From NCBI RefSeq assembly GCF_039602135.1, contig NZ_CP125942.1:372001-436000 (forward strand): a stretch of 64,000 nt of DNA. The letters run 5' to 3'. Position 1 is the stretch's first letter. Each line of letters begins with the position of its first letter. A program made the translations under genes and the position numbers. This document shows, piece by piece, positions 48,138-57,449 of the stretch. The DNA comes from Glutamicibacter sp. B1. GTDB taxonomy: Bacteria; Actinomycetota; Actinomycetes; Actinomycetales; Micrococcaceae. Below the pieces are notes generated by a model, which was given only the letters and a program-made list of their open reading frames with translations, had not been told where the DNA came from and searched no databases.

Positions 48138-48863
48138 GTGGATTTTTCACAGATGTTCTTGCCGGTCAGACGCGTCGAAGCTATTGATCCGGACGCACTG
48201 CTCAGAAACCAGCAGTGGCCCTTTGTTTTACCGGTGGTGCGTCAGTTGCTTCATGAAGGTCTGGATTTTGGGCAAGTGACCATCATTGTTGGTGAGAACG
48301 GAACTGGAAAATCGACGCTCGTTGAAGCCTTGGCGATGGCTTATGGAATGAACGCCGAGGGTGGATCAACCGGTGCCATGAATGCGACGCGACCCAGCGA
48401 ATCAGAATTATGGCAACAGTTGAAACTTGAGCGTGGTGCCGCTGCCTCGCGCAAGGGATTCTTCTTGCGTGCTGAAACCATGCATAATTTTTATACCTAT
48501 CTTGAAGAGTCAAGATTCCAAACTAGATTGCACGAGCGTAGCCACGGTGAGTCATTCCTTGATCTCGTGGAAGAGCGAGTCCCATTTATCCAGGGCTTAT
48601 GGATCTTGGATGAGCCGGAATCCGCGTTGTCTCTTGCTGGCTGCGCAAGACTGATGAAGCTACTGCGAACCATCGCTGATGGGGGATCACAGATCATCAT
48701 TTCCACCCATTCCCCGATGCTCGCTACGTTCCCAGAGGCGCAGATTCTGGAAGTTGGAGCGTGGGGATTACGGGAGAGCCAGTTTGAACACTTACAGCTC
48801 GTGCGTCAGTGGCAAGAGTTCTTCGATAACCCACACGGTTATTGGTTGCGCGACTCAGACTAG
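48138..48863 (+). CDS. AAA-family (SMC/ABC-like) ATPase
   Basis: 241 aa. ATPase with Walker A VTIIVGENGTGKSTLVEALAMAYGMN, a central region FLRAETMHNFYTYLE, Walker B LWILDEPESALSLAGCARLM and a switch His in IIISTHSPMLATFPEA, the layout of stand-alone AAA_21-type ATPases. No partner nuclease or membrane protein is adjacent. GTG 48138 lies 4 nt after the ramB stop and follows AGGAAGGG; the frame further upstream is inside ramB. It overlaps the convergent hydrolase gene by 4 nt. Its role beside ramB is unknown. Confidence 0.85.
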   Translation: MDFSQMFLPVRRVEAIDPDALLRNQQWPFVLPVVRQLLHEGLDFGQVTIIVGENGTGKSTLVEALAMAYGMNAEGGSTGAMNATRPSESELWQQLKLERGAAASRKGFFLRAETMHNFYTYLEESRFQTRLHERSHGESFLDLVEERVPFIQGLWILDEPESALSLAGCARLMKLLRTIADGGSQIIISTHSPMLATFPEAQILEVGAWGLRESQFEHLQLVRQWQEFFDNPHGYWLRDSD

Positions 48864-49522
48864 AGTGCGTATCGGGAGATGAAGTCGACGGACGCACTGG
48901 CCAGCCAGGCGCCATCTTGTGCCACTGTTCGTTTGGAACGAGCTACTTTGAAGGAGTGATTACCGCCTTCAAACCAAACTAGTTCGGCCGATTCATTGAG
49001 GTTCGCAACGACTGCTTCCATTTTTGATGGGTTGGCGAAGGGATCCTTGGTACCTTCCAAAAACAGCATGGGAACCGTCAATGGGTAGAGATGCTCGTCG
49101 CGAAGCTTGTCTTCCTTCTTTGGAGCGTGCAGCGGATAACCCAAGAAGATCAAAGCTTTTGCTGGCATCCCCTCGGCGATAGCCAACGAAGCCATCCGTC
49201 CACCAAAGGACTTGCCAGCAACGACTACTGGAAGCCCGCTGGCTAAATGATCATCAACCCATGCACGTACCTGATGCCAAACGGCAATTGCGGTCGGTGC
49301 TTTATCGGGGAACTTCTTTCCGGCATCCATATATGGAAAATTGAAGCTCAAGACGCTGATTCCCAGGTCCGCGACGGCTTGTGCATAACCAGTCATGAAC
49401 TCATGATTCTTACCGGCACCAGATCCGTGAGCCAGAATCATGAACGCGCGAGCTTTCTCTGCCGGGTACAAGAGGGCGCTGAGCTCGGAGTCATTAAACG
49501 GAATCGATAGTTCTTGGGTCAT
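48860..49522 (-). CDS. Alpha/beta hydrolase (KANL3/Tex30-like)
   Basis: 220 aa, cytosolic. Alpha/beta hydrolase with LAHGSGAGKNHEFM near the N-terminus, ISVLSFNFPYMDAGKKFPD, the nucleophile elbow VVAGKSFGGRMASLAIAEG and the acid/His region MLFLEGTKDPFANPSKM...WFEGGNHSF. This is the KANL3/Tex30 or dienelactone-hydrolase-like branch; no substrate is known. TAGGGT lies 7 nt upstream of the ATG. Confidence 0.87.
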   Translation of the reverse strand: MTQELSIPFNDSELSALLYPAEKARAFMILAHGSGAGKNHEFMTGYAQAVADLGISVLSFNFPYMDAGKKFPDKAPTAIAVWHQVRAWVDDHLASGLPVVVAGKSFGGRMASLAIAEGMPAKALIFLGYPLHAPKKEDKLRDEHLYPLTVPMLFLEGTKDPFANPSKMEAVVANLNESAELVWFEGGNHSFKVARSKRTVAQDGAWLASASVDFISRYAL

Positions 49523-49582
49523 AACGTCAACCCTAGAGCGTGCTCTTTCCGCTCAAAGAATCTATGGGGTAGATGTTGGTGC

Positions 49583-50494
49583 TTATTGCAGCCATTCTTC
49601 CCGTGGGGAGGTGGTCGTATCTTCACCGCCTCGGGCGATGACGGTGAGCTTTTCAACTTGCTCCCCAACGGCAGCTTTGTCATTGATCTTGATGAGCATG
49701 TTTGAGGCGACGAAACCCGACGCAGGCATGTCGTAAGTACCATCCATCCAAGGACCGTCTTTGATCGTGACAACAAGTTCACCGAAGGCAGGTGAGGTTA
49801 CTTTATCTACGTAGGCGTGTGGGTCGTCGGGAAGGCAGCTGCGGTACACCTCTAGGGTGGTAATTTCTGCGTGGCACATCGACTCGTATACGTCGTTCAT
49901 GCCCGATAGCCACTGCACGTATTTTTCGTTGGCCCAGGCTTTGCGGTCGTTGGGATCTGCGCCGGTGCGAGCTCGCGAGTAAGTTCCTGAATTCTTGCCG
50001 TCCTCGGTGGCGAAAGTGACGCTTTCAAACTCTGGCGATTTCTCGCCGACGCTCTCGAACATTATTCGACCCATGAAACGCAGTTCATCCTCGCGTGTCT
50101 CATAACTTTCCTGCATTCCGTCCCGGTTAAAGATCATGCTGTTATCCAAATAAATATTCAGAACGCCCTCTTTTGGAGACTCCCACGAGGTCATCAAATT
50201 ATAGGGATACAGGAATCCTTGCGTGGATTTGATGCCAGAATTGTCTTTCCACATTTGAATTTTTGAGTCAGCCCAGGCTTGGCCGGTGAGGGGCGTTGAC
50301 GTTGCCTCTGTAGGAGACGGGGCGAGCGAGTTTTCGGCCAGCTCAACGTCAGCAGTCGTAGCTGTTGCGCTGGAAACTGCTGGCGTGGTTGCGGCGCTTG
50401 TCGGTTCTGCAGGAGATTCTGGGCTTTGGGTTGCGCTACATCCAGTCATCAAGATGGCCGCCAAGGATAAGGTCATGAGACTTCGGACGCGCAA
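49583..50494 (-). CDS. Lipoprotein of unknown function
   Basis: 303 aa. Signal peptide MRVRSLMTLSLAAILMTGC with the lipobox Cys at residue 19, then a Ser/Thr/Ala-rich linker of about 50 residues. The mature domain (residues 70-303) has one Cys pair (ESMCHAEIT and YRSCLPDD) and several Trp-rich turns (QAWADSKIQMWKDNSG, PWMDGTYDMP), suggesting an extracellular beta-rich domain. No family was recognised. The start is TTG 50494, supported by AGGAG 8 nt upstream. Confidence 0.8.
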   Translation of the reverse strand: MRVRSLMTLSLAAILMTGCSATQSPESPAEPTSAATTPAVSSATATTADVELAENSLAPSPTEATSTPLTGQAWADSKIQMWKDNSGIKSTQGFLYPYNLMTSWESPKEGVLNIYLDNSMIFNRDGMQESYETREDELRFMGRIMFESVGEKSPEFESVTFATEDGKNSGTYSRARTGADPNDRKAWANEKYVQWLSGMNDVYESMCHAEITTLEVYRSCLPDDPHAYVDKVTSPAFGELVVTIKDGPWMDGTYDMPASGFVASNMLIKINDKAAVGEQVEKLTVIARGGEDTTTSPREEWLQ

Positions 50495-50661
50495 GATTAG
50501 CTCCTAGTAGAGTGATGAATTCTCAGTCTATTAGGAATGAATCAACAAAAGCTATTAATTAGAGAAACTGAGCGAAAACCCTAATGATTCCATGTTCGAA
50601 ATCTGATCCTTCGGTGAGCCCCAATGAACTCGGTTAACTGATGTGCTCAGGGCGCACAAAA

Positions 50662-50703
50662 GGGGCTTGTTGCCCGGGGCAAAAGCCCCGGGCAACAAGC
50701 CCC
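50662..50703 (-). terminator. Terminator after the ClpC-like gene
   Basis: Perfect 19-bp stem (GGGGCTTGTTGCCCGGGGC and complement) with an AAAA loop; T-rich on the minus strand. Confidence 0.9.
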
Positions 50704-50720
50704 CTTGAAGCTGGCGCTAC

Positions 50721-53279
50721 CTAGTTATTGAAGAAGCTAGGTACCTGCTCGCTCTGCGCCGGTGGGGTTGGCGCATCAACCTTCTTGCGCACCACCAACT
50801 TGTCCTCAGCAAAGTCCACCAAGACGGTGTCGCCGGCAGTCAGCGAATCATCGATCAGCAGATCGGCGATGGCATCTTGTACCTTACGCTGAACCAGTCG
50901 GCGTAGTGGTCGAGCACCAAACTCAGGGTCGTATCCCTCGGACGCCAACCAGTTCACGGCTGCTTCGCTGACTTCCAGATCCAGTTCCTGATCTGCCAGG
51001 TGCTGCTGCGTATCAGCGATGACCAGTTTGACGATCTGGCCGATCTCCGACTGCGACAGCTTGGAGAAGAGCAGGACCTCATCAAGACGGTTCAAGAACT
51101 CGGGGCGCATGAACTCGCGCACCTTGCTCATCACCTTGGCGCGGATCTCGCTGGCTTCGCTACCGGCCTTGGCCGAGGTGAAGCCGAAGTTACCGGCCCG
51201 GTTAGCCAGGTACTCACCACCGAGGTTACTGGTCATCAGGATCAGCGTGTTCGAGAAGTCCACGGTGCGGCCTGAAGAGTCGGTCAAACGGCCGTCATCG
51301 AGCACCTGCAACAGCACGTTGAACACATCCGGATGGGCCTTCTCAATCTCGTCAAGCAGGATCACCGAGTATGGGTTACGTCGTACCTTCTCGGTCAACT
51401 GGCCTGGTTCGTCGTGGCCAACATAGCCCGGAGGGGCACCAATCAGGCGTGCAACGGTGTGCTTCTCTCCGTACTCGCTCATATCCACGCGCACCAACGA
51501 ATCGGACGAACCGAAGAGGTTGGTAGCTAGCGCCTTGGCCAATTCGGTCTTACCCACGCCAGTTGGGCCCAGGAAGAGGAACGAACCGATCGGACGTCCT
51601 GCCGGGGATAGCCCGGTGCGGTTACGGCGCACGGCACGAGCCACTGCGGACACCGCATCCTTCTGGCCGATAACCGAAGCATGTAGGGCCTGTTCCAGCG
51701 TTGCCAGACGCGACTTGTCATCGCCCGTGATCCGGGAGGTCGGAATGCCCGTGGAACGGGAGATGACCTCAGAGATCTGAGCCTCGTCTACCACTCGCGT
51801 GATCCCGGCATCGCCGGCCTCTTCAGCAGCGTTAATCCGCGCCGTGAGCTCGGCGATGTGATCGCGCCAGGCACTAGCATCTTCATAACGTTCCTCGCCG
51901 ATGGCACGAGACTTCTCACGTTCGGCTTCCACCAGATCGGCGCGCAGGGACTGCACGTCTTCGGTATCGCCAGCAGCGATGGAACGACGAGCACCAGCGA
52001 TATCGATCAGATCGATGGCCTTGTCCGGAAGCTGGCGATCGGTCAGGTAGCGAGCCGACAGTGCCACGGCTGCCTTGAGAGCTGCCGGGGTGTACTGCAC
52101 CTGGTGGTGATCCTCGTAGGACTCACGCAGGCCTTCCAAAATAGCCAGGGCGACTTCCTGAGATGGCTCGTCAACCATGACCTTGCCGAAGCGGCGGGCC
52201 AGAGCGCTGTCCTTCTCTACCTTGCGGAATTCGTCGAGGGTGGTGGCGCCGATCAGGTGCAGCTCTCCACGAGCCAACCGTGGCTTGAGGATATTGGCGG
52301 CATCCATGTTTCCGGACTCGCCGGAACCTGCCCCTACGAGCAGATGCATCTCGTCGATGAATACCAGTACCTGACCTTCTGCGTCGGCAATTTCCTCCAG
52401 TAGGCCGGTGAGGCGCTGTTCGAAATCACCGCGGTATCGGGTGCCGGCCAACATTCCGGGCAGATCGATGGAGATCAGTCGGGAACCACGAATTTGCTCG
52501 GGGACCTCGTCATCAACGATGGCACGCGCCAGGCCCTCGGCAATGGCGGTCTTACCTACGCCAGCTTCACCGATGAGCACCGGATTGTTCTTGGTACGGC
52601 GAGCAAGGATCTCAACAACCTGATCCAGCTCGTCATCACGCCCGATGACCGGATCAATTTGTCCGTCAGCAGCCAGTGCGGTCAGATCAGTACCGTAGCG
52701 TTCGAGCATGGAAGCATCGGAGTCTTCCTGGCCCTGATCCTGGCCGCCATTTTGGGCGCGCTGCGCCTGTTCCATGGCTGCCTGCTGGAGGGACTGGCCG
52801 GTGATTCCGTGTTGGGCCAGCAGGTGACTGACCGGGGATTCCGGGTTGAACACAAAAGCGAGGAAGAGGTGGTCCGGGTCGATGTAGGTCGAACCGTAGT
52901 TACGGGCTACCTGGTAGGCATCGAAGAGACTGCGCTGGGCAGCCGAGGATAGCCGGGTTGGCTTTTCGCCTTTTTCTTGGCTCTTTGGCATGTGCGCGAT
53001 GGTATCCTGGCTTAGAGCTTCGATGTCGATGCCCATGGCGGTGAGGTGTTCACCGATAGGTTCGGTACGAATCAGGGCAGCGAGCAGGTGCAGGGAGTCA
53101 ATTTCGTCGTGCCCGTGCTCGTGCGAGATGGCCGCAGCCGTTGCTACTGCTTCGTGCGTACGCGTGGAAAGCAGGCGAGTAATGTCGATGGGACGCGCTG
53201 CCTGAGCCCGTGACGAGAGGAACCGAGAGAGGAATTCCTCAAACGAGCCGTCTGAGGGTGCACCAAAAAATGCTGGCAA
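50721..53279 (-). CDS. ClpC-like AAA+ unfoldase
   Basis: 852 aa. N-terminal Clp repeat domains ([32 protein letters not shown] and a second copy near residue 115), then AAA1 with [18 protein letters not shown] and [15 protein letters not shown], a short middle region with a UVR-like segment ([17 protein letters not shown]), AAA2 with [15 protein letters not shown] and [16 protein letters not shown]. The short middle region argues for ClpC rather than ClpB. An FGF tripeptide in the loop NFGFTS may dock to ClpP. Start TTG 53279 is supported by AGGAGG 5 nt upstream. It delivers proteins to ClpP or remodels them. Confidence 0.93.
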   Translation of the reverse strand: MPAFFGAPSDGSFEEFLSRFLSSRAQAARPIDITRLLSTRTHEAVATAAAISHEHGHDEIDSLHLLAALIRTEPIGEHLTAMGIDIEALSQDTIAHMPKSQEKGEKPTRLSSAAQRSLFDAYQVARNYGSTYIDPDHLFLAFVFNPESPVSHLLAQHGITGQSLQQAAMEQAQRAQNGGQDQGQEDSDASMLERYGTDLTALAADGQIDPVIGRDDELDQVVEILARRTKNNPVLIGEAGVGKTAIAEGLARAIVDDEVPEQIRGSRLISIDLPGMLAGTRYRGDFEQRLTGLLEEIADAEGQVLVFIDEMHLLVGAGSGESGNMDAANILKPRLARGELHLIGATTLDEFRKVEKDSALARRFGKVMVDEPSQEVALAILEGLRESYEDHHQVQYTPAALKAAVALSARYLTDRQLPDKAIDLIDIAGARRSIAAGDTEDVQSLRADLVEAEREKSRAIGEERYEDASAWRDHIAELTARINAAEEAGDAGITRVVDEAQISEVISRSTGIPTSRITGDDKSRLATLEQALHASVIGQKDAVSAVARAVRRNRTGLSPAGRPIGSFLFLGPTGVGKTELAKALATNLFGSSDSLVRVDMSEYGEKHTVARLIGAPPGYVGHDEPGQLTEKVRRNPYSVILLDEIEKAHPDVFNVLLQVLDDGRLTDSSGRTVDFSNTLILMTSNLGGEYLANRAGNFGFTSAKAGSEASEIRAKVMSKVREFMRPEFLNRLDEVLLFSKLSQSEIGQIVKLVIADTQQHLADQELDLEVSEAAVNWLASEGYDPEFGARPLRRLVQRKVQDAIADLLIDDSLTAGDTVLVDFAEDKLVVRKKVDAPTPPAQSEQVPSFFNN

Positions 53280-53404
53280 GTGAGCCTCCTAGTAGAAACT
53301 TGAGCGGTCTATGCTCATGTTCAACGCTGTAGGCTTCAGGATATTCCCGTGGCTCGCAAAATATCTTTCTGAGCGTCGGATGTCACACTGCCAGTGAACG
53401 AAAT

Positions 53405-54079
53405 TTAGTCTTTGTGGATTTCGACAATTCCCATGCGCGCCGCTGCCACGAGTGCTTGCACGCGATCGCGAACTTCAAGCTTGGCGAAGATTTTTGCCAT
53501 GTGAGTCTTGACCGTAGTTTCGGTGATGCCCAGAGTTTTAGAGATTTCTGGGTTATTTAATCCCTGAGCAAGTAATTTAAGAATTTGAATTTCTCTACTG
53601 GTAATCCCCAGATCATAAATGAGATCTTCGACGGTTTGCGAATTATCGACATACGCATTGCGAACGGCCGAAATTAGGTCCGAAGAAACCGAAGGTGAAA
53701 TGGCGGCGGTACCCTGATGAACTGCATGAACCGCATTAATAATTTCATCCGGCTCAGAATCTTTAACAAGGTATCCGCTGGCGCCAGCGGTGAGGACTGG
53801 AATCAGATATTCATCCGATGAAAATGCCGTAATTGCAAGGATTGCTGGGCTGTCTATGTGGGATTTGATGGCGCGAGTAGCGCTAACCCCATCCATGATT
53901 GGCATCTGCAAATCCATCAGAACTACGTCGACCTCATGGTCCGAACAATACTCGATTGCCTGCTTCCCATTTTCTGCAGAAAATACGGTTACAATTCCGT
54001 GATCCGTTGCTAGGATTGTGCTCAACGCATGTCGAATAAGGGGTTCATCATCGACGATTAGGACCTTGATTTGTTCCAT
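53405..54079 (-). CDS. NarL/FixJ-type response regulator
   Basis: 224 aa. Receiver domain with IKVLIVDDEPLIRHALS, phospho-acceptor Asp56 in VVLMDLQMPIMDG, and a Lys in GYLVKDSEPDEI. The C-terminal LuxR-type helix-turn-helix reads LTSREIQILKLLAQGLNNPEISKTLGITETTVKTHMAKI. ATG 54079 has AAAGGA 6 nt upstream; the open frame beyond it runs through the divergent promoter and is not used. The gene is divergent from a 59-aa secreted peptide and its cognate-looking histidine kinase. Confidence 0.93.
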   Translation of the reverse strand: MEQIKVLIVDDEPLIRHALSTILATDHGIVTVFSAENGKQAIEYCSDHEVDVVLMDLQMPIMDGVSATRAIKSHIDSPAILAITAFSSDEYLIPVLTAGASGYLVKDSEPDEIINAVHAVHQGTAAISPSVSSDLISAVRNAYVDNSQTVEDLIYDLGITSREIQILKLLAQGLNNPEISKTLGITETTVKTHMAKIFAKLEVRDRVQALVAAARMGIVEIHKD

Positions 54080-54124
54080 TTGTTTCCTTTGAGTCGATGT
54101 TTTTGACCGCCAATCGGCCTGTTC

Positions 54125-54134
54125 ACTTGAAAGT
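54125..54134. promoter_or_regulatory. ACTTGAAAGT box, copy 1 (divergent promoter region)
   Basis: ACTTGAAAGT is a short dyad (ACTT-GA-AAGT). This copy lies between the response-regulator gene and the peptide gene, 45 bp before the former and 29 bp before the latter. The identical decamer is found before the kinase gene. Candidate site for the response regulator. Confidence 0.5.
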
Positions 54135-54163
54135 ATATAAGTTAACGAGATTTGGGGTTCGTT

Positions 54164-54343
54164 ATGAAGGCTTTGAAGATGCTGGCTGTCGCCGCATTGG
54201 TTTTGACACCTTTGACTGCAGTTGCGGCTCCCGCATCTGCGGACTCGGGGCAGATCGGCTCTGGTTCGGTGGCCACACCAGCGGGTTGGGGTGCAGACTT
54301 CGGCATGTGGCTCTGCAAGCACTACGGTGTGAGTTGTCCGTAA
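54164..54343 (+). CDS. Small secreted peptide with two cysteines
   Basis: 59 aa. Clear signal peptide: basic KALK, hydrophobic MLAVAALVLTPLTAVAA and cleavage motif ASA before Asp27. The predicted mature peptide has 33 residues, is Gly- and Trp-rich in its middle (TPAGWGADFGMW) and ends CKHYGVSCP, where Cys51 and Cys58 could close an eight-residue disulfide ring. No family was recognised. It lies between a response regulator (divergent) and a histidine kinase (45 nt downstream, same strand), so it may be the signal sensed by the kinase or a small bacteriocin. ATG 54164 is preferred; an upstream GTG would add MGFV. Confidence 0.65.
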   Translation: MKALKMLAVAALVLTPLTAVAAPASADSGQIGSGSVATPAGWGADFGMWLCKHYGVSCP

Positions 54344-54355
54344 CCGATCTATTTG

Positions 54356-54365
54356 ACTTGAAAGT
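54356..54365. promoter_or_regulatory. ACTTGAAAGT box, copy 2 (upstream of kinase)
   Basis: Second exact copy of ACTTGAAAGT, overlapping a possible -35 TTGACT at 54353 and 23 bp before the kinase ATG. Its recurrence at both promoters of the locus suggests one shared regulator. Confidence 0.5.
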
Positions 54366-54388
54366 CGTTGCCGTGAATTATTCGGCAT

Positions 54389-55573
54389 ATGAGTGAACGA
54401 CTAAAAGGCACCCTGACCAAGCACCTTGCTGGCCGGGGTGTCATCATTTGGGCTGGAATGGCGATTCTCATTGCCGTCTCCAGCAGTGAATTCGTTACCC
54501 TTCTGCAAGAGGGATTTAGCGGTTCCTCAGACGTATCTATTCGCGGTGCCCTTGTTGGGGTGGGGCTCTGCGTAGCTCTAGCGTTAGGGTTTCGCTGGAT
54601 CGCCGTATCTCTTGGCCTTTTCGTCGCGGGCGCATACTTCTTCTTGAATGATGCCTCGTTATTCTTCTGGACCATAGTTTCATTCATGGTGTTCGCATCA
54701 CTAGCGGCCACTGTTAGTGCACGCAGCGTCCGAGGTCTTTTCCTGACGTTGACTGTTGCATGGATGGTGCAATTTGGAATTCAGGCTGGAAGCGATGCGG
54801 TACTGCTCGTGGCGTTGGTGCCGTTGACGCTCCTGGCCTACTTTTTAACGCGAAGTATCTATGTCTTGCGCGAGAAAAACACTGAAGCGGTACGACAAAT
54901 GCAGAAAGCTCAGCAACAGACTCAACTAGCCATTGAGAGGGAGCGGAAGAACATCGCTCGCGATCTTCATGACATCGTCGCCCACGACATCACCATCGTG
55001 GTAATGCAATCAAAGGCCGCCAAGTTTGCTAATGATGGACAAATGGCTCTGGAGACCCTCGATGTCATATCCAAACTGAGTTCCGAGACCCTGCACGACT
55101 TGCGTCTGATGCTAAACGTTTTGAGAGCCGACGGAACGATGTCCGATGAGGCCGGGTCTGCTGTCGATAAACCTGCCGCAACGACGGTATATGCACTTCA
55201 GGGTGTGGATTTATTTGCTCAACGACTTCGAGACGCAAACTTTAAAGTGACCTCAACCACGGATGAGAAGATTTCGGAACTTCCTCGTTCGGCACAAACC
55301 GCGATCTATCGCGTGATGCAAGAAGGTACAACGAATGTCATAAAACACGGTGCCCCCGATACATCGTGCACTCTTGAGCTGGTGTCCAACGGAACTGAAG
55401 CTGTACTAGAAATTACTAATCAGATCGATGTTTCGGGTACGAAATCAAAGGGATTGCCTGAGGGTGGAAGCGGTTTGGTTGGAATGTCCGACCGAATGCG
55501 CGCTTTTGGAGGAAAGTTCTCGACCCGCGCCGAAAAAGGGCAGTGGATCCTTCGGGCCAGCATCCCGTTCTAA
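54389..55573 (+). CDS. Sensor histidine kinase, HisKA_3 (NarL-partner) type
   Basis: 394 aa. Five or six membrane segments in residues 17-153 with very short loops, so no large extracellular sensor domain; a coiled-coil linker (AVRQMQKAQQQTQLAIERE) follows. The dimerisation/phospho-acceptor helix reads RKNIARDLHDIVAHDITIVV with His194. The HATPase has QEGTTNVIKHG (N box) and GGSGLVGMSDRMRAFGG (G box). The partner is very likely the NarL-type regulator encoded divergently 300 bp upstream. Sensing within the membrane fits ligands such as small peptides or envelope stress. Confidence 0.92.
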   Translation: MSERLKGTLTKHLAGRGVIIWAGMAILIAVSSSEFVTLLQEGFSGSSDVSIRGALVGVGLCVALALGFRWIAVSLGLFVAGAYFFLNDASLFFWTIVSFMVFASLAATVSARSVRGLFLTLTVAWMVQFGIQAGSDAVLLVALVPLTLLAYFLTRSIYVLREKNTEAVRQMQKAQQQTQLAIERERKNIARDLHDIVAHDITIVVMQSKAAKFANDGQMALETLDVISKLSSETLHDLRLMLNVLRADGTMSDEAGSAVDKPAATTVYALQGVDLFAQRLRDANFKVTSTTDEKISELPRSAQTAIYRVMQEGTTNVIKHGAPDTSCTLELVSNGTEAVLEITNQIDVSGTKSKGLPEGGSGLVGMSDRMRAFGGKFSTRAEKGQWILRASIPF

Positions 55574-55860
55574 GCCCTGCCCTCCTACTAAAGTATGATT
55601 TCGAAATTCTTGTGAACGCGATAGGTTAGACATGTATCGGTGAAGACCGATCACCAATGAGGTACTTGGTGGTGTTTTGCGAGTGGCATCATGAAGGACC
55701 TGAGGTGATTAAAAGGTGCGTTGCATTGTTTGAACGGACTGATCTTTCATCGGCGGTTGCGCCCCCATCGCCCCGCCGTTGTCTGTCAGCAGTGCAGCGT
55801 ACCTTTTATAACTTAAGTGCGAACTCTCAAAGGTTGCACGGATAGTAAATAATCTCTTCA

Positions 55861-55901
55861 AATAGTGATGGCTCCGGAGAACCTCCGGAGCCATCACTAT
55901 T
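55861..55901. terminator. Bidirectional hairpin terminator
   Basis: Perfect 19-bp stem (AATAGTGATGGCTCCGGAG and complement) with a 3-nt loop, between the convergent kinase and hypothetical genes. Confidence 0.9.
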
Positions 55902-55916
55902 CAATTACTGCAAGAC

Positions 55917-57122
55917 TTACGCTTCTGGTGTTTCGGAAGCCGCATCGTGCTTCAGCACATGATCCGAGACCTTACCCAGCGCGCGCTCCAACGACGAGCG
56001 AAGCACGAGTGGAACGGTGATCAGATCGTCGATTTCCACAAGGCCTTCACGTTCAAAGATACGAAGCAGGGATTCAACCTGTGGCACAACCTCTTCCAAG
56101 CTCGGGATCAGGTGATGCTGCTCTGCTGGAAGATCATCCTGGGTAGGGATCTGCAGAGCAAACTCGGTGCGCGGAGGAGTGGACGAAGCGGCGTTGCTCA
56201 GAACACCAGCAACCATTTCGGCGATCTGCGCTTGGCCTGGCTTTTCCAAGGTGTTGATCAGGATGTGCGAGTACAGCACTTCCGCGATCAGTTCCTTAAC
56301 TACGCGCGAACCTGCCCCGCTTGAAGCAAGCAATGCTTCGCTCAATGATTCGGTCGGCTTAGCGTTAGGTGCTTGGTAGGTCAGCATGGCGGTGCCGATC
56401 AGCGCGTCCCAGTACGCGGAAAGCCGGGGGATGTCGGCCAGCGCGGGAACTACAGTTCCATCCTCTGGCTCCCAGGCGCTCTCTTCAGGCGCGTCAGCAC
56501 TTTCATCGACCTTGATGAATAGGCCCAATGCTTGGGCAGCGTCCTGCAAGGTTTCGCCGGTCAGCACGCCGGCGGGAGTGCTCGGCTTGCCCGCGCCAAC
56601 CCACTGGATCAGTTCACGAGCGGCAAACACAAATGGCATCGATTCGAATGCGCCATTGGCTTCATCGTCTTCTAGGAAAGGTGCGACGATCGGCGAATCT
56701 CCAGCCATACGTGAGAGGAACTCAAAAGTCTGTTTGAAGTCCTCGACGCTGCCGCCAAAGTTAGCGGTGGTCCCTAGGAACGTGAGGTAGTGCTTGAGGA
56801 TCGCGGCGCTGGTTGCTGCGACCTCTTTACCCAAGGACGATAGGTGACCAAGCTGCTCACCAAGAATCGTTGGATCCAGCGACTGGACATCAACACTTTT
56901 GCGCAACTGAGCGTGCACCGTCAGCAAGGTGGTTAACCCTTCGATGGCTGCACGCGTTTCGCTGGCTGGCTGACCTTCTTCTTGGAAATGGCGGAAGAGC
57001 TGAGACTTAAACGGTTGAAGCGCCTGACGTACTTCAGTCTCGAAAGGCACGGAGCTAGCTCCTGCTCGGCGGGCCGGGTGTCCCTGCGCTGATTTCTTTT
57101 TGGCTGGTTTACGTGAGGCCAT
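55917..57122 (-). CDS. Hypothetical protein
   Basis: 401 aa, soluble, with a basic Lys/Arg/Pro N-terminus (ASRKPAKKKSAQGHPARRAG) and then a mostly helical acidic body (TTLLTVHAQLRKSV, ELIAEVLYSHILINTLEKPGQAQIAEM, FEREGLVEIDDLITVPLVLRSSLERAL). No signal peptide and no known motif were recognised. It might be a cytosolic or nucleoid-associated protein given its basic tail, but this is a guess. Monocistronic, with a terminator after its stop. Confidence 0.7.
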   Translation of the reverse strand: MASRKPAKKKSAQGHPARRAGASSVPFETEVRQALQPFKSQLFRHFQEEGQPASETRAAIEGLTTLLTVHAQLRKSVDVQSLDPTILGEQLGHLSSLGKEVAATSAAILKHYLTFLGTTANFGGSVEDFKQTFEFLSRMAGDSPIVAPFLEDDEANGAFESMPFVFAARELIQWVGAGKPSTPAGVLTGETLQDAAQALGLFIKVDESADAPEESAWEPEDGTVVPALADIPRLSAYWDALIGTAMLTYQAPNAKPTESLSEALLASSGAGSRVVKELIAEVLYSHILINTLEKPGQAQIAEMVAGVLSNAASSTPPRTEFALQIPTQDDLPAEQHHLIPSLEEVVPQVESLLRIFEREGLVEIDDLITVPLVLRSSLERALGKVSDHVLKHDAASETPEA

Positions 57123-57449
57123 GTGTGTGGTGATGTTCCTTTGTGCTGGTTGGTCGGGGTGGGGCGATGATGATGCACTTGTTTTCAGTGTACGCAGACG
57201 GTGATTGGGCGGTGGGGCTCAGGGGTCAGCTACTTGGTCACGCGTAGCTAAACTTTTCGCGTTCCACTGGAGAACTGTTAAAAATACGGTGAAAAGTTCC
57301 AGATTCCGCAGAAAACGCAAATCACACAACAGTGTGGTGGCTATCACTGTTGAATCCTCAGAACGCGTTGAATTTCATCGTAGATCGCGCGACAGTGAAC
57401 ACATACAACCTCGTGCATAGAGGCCAAGGAATTGCTAGGAGAGTGGGTC
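57123..57449. other. Divergent intergenic region before the FAD oxidoreductase
   Basis: About 330 bp without a supported gene. It must contain the promoters of the hypothetical gene (minus) and of the oxidoreductase (plus), and holds the inverted repeat at 57327-57352. Confidence 0.5.
57327..57352. promoter_or_regulatory. Inverted repeat CAACAGTG-N10-CACTGTTG
   Basis: Perfect 8-bp arms with one-turn spacing, about 97 bp before the FAD oxidoreductase start codon. The spacing and symmetry suit a dimeric repressor or activator; the protein that binds is not known. Confidence 0.5.

Noticed and set aside
55657..55845. 62-codon plus-strand frame after the kinase gene
   Set aside because: No ribosome site or recognisable feature; it lies between the kinase stop and the shared terminator.
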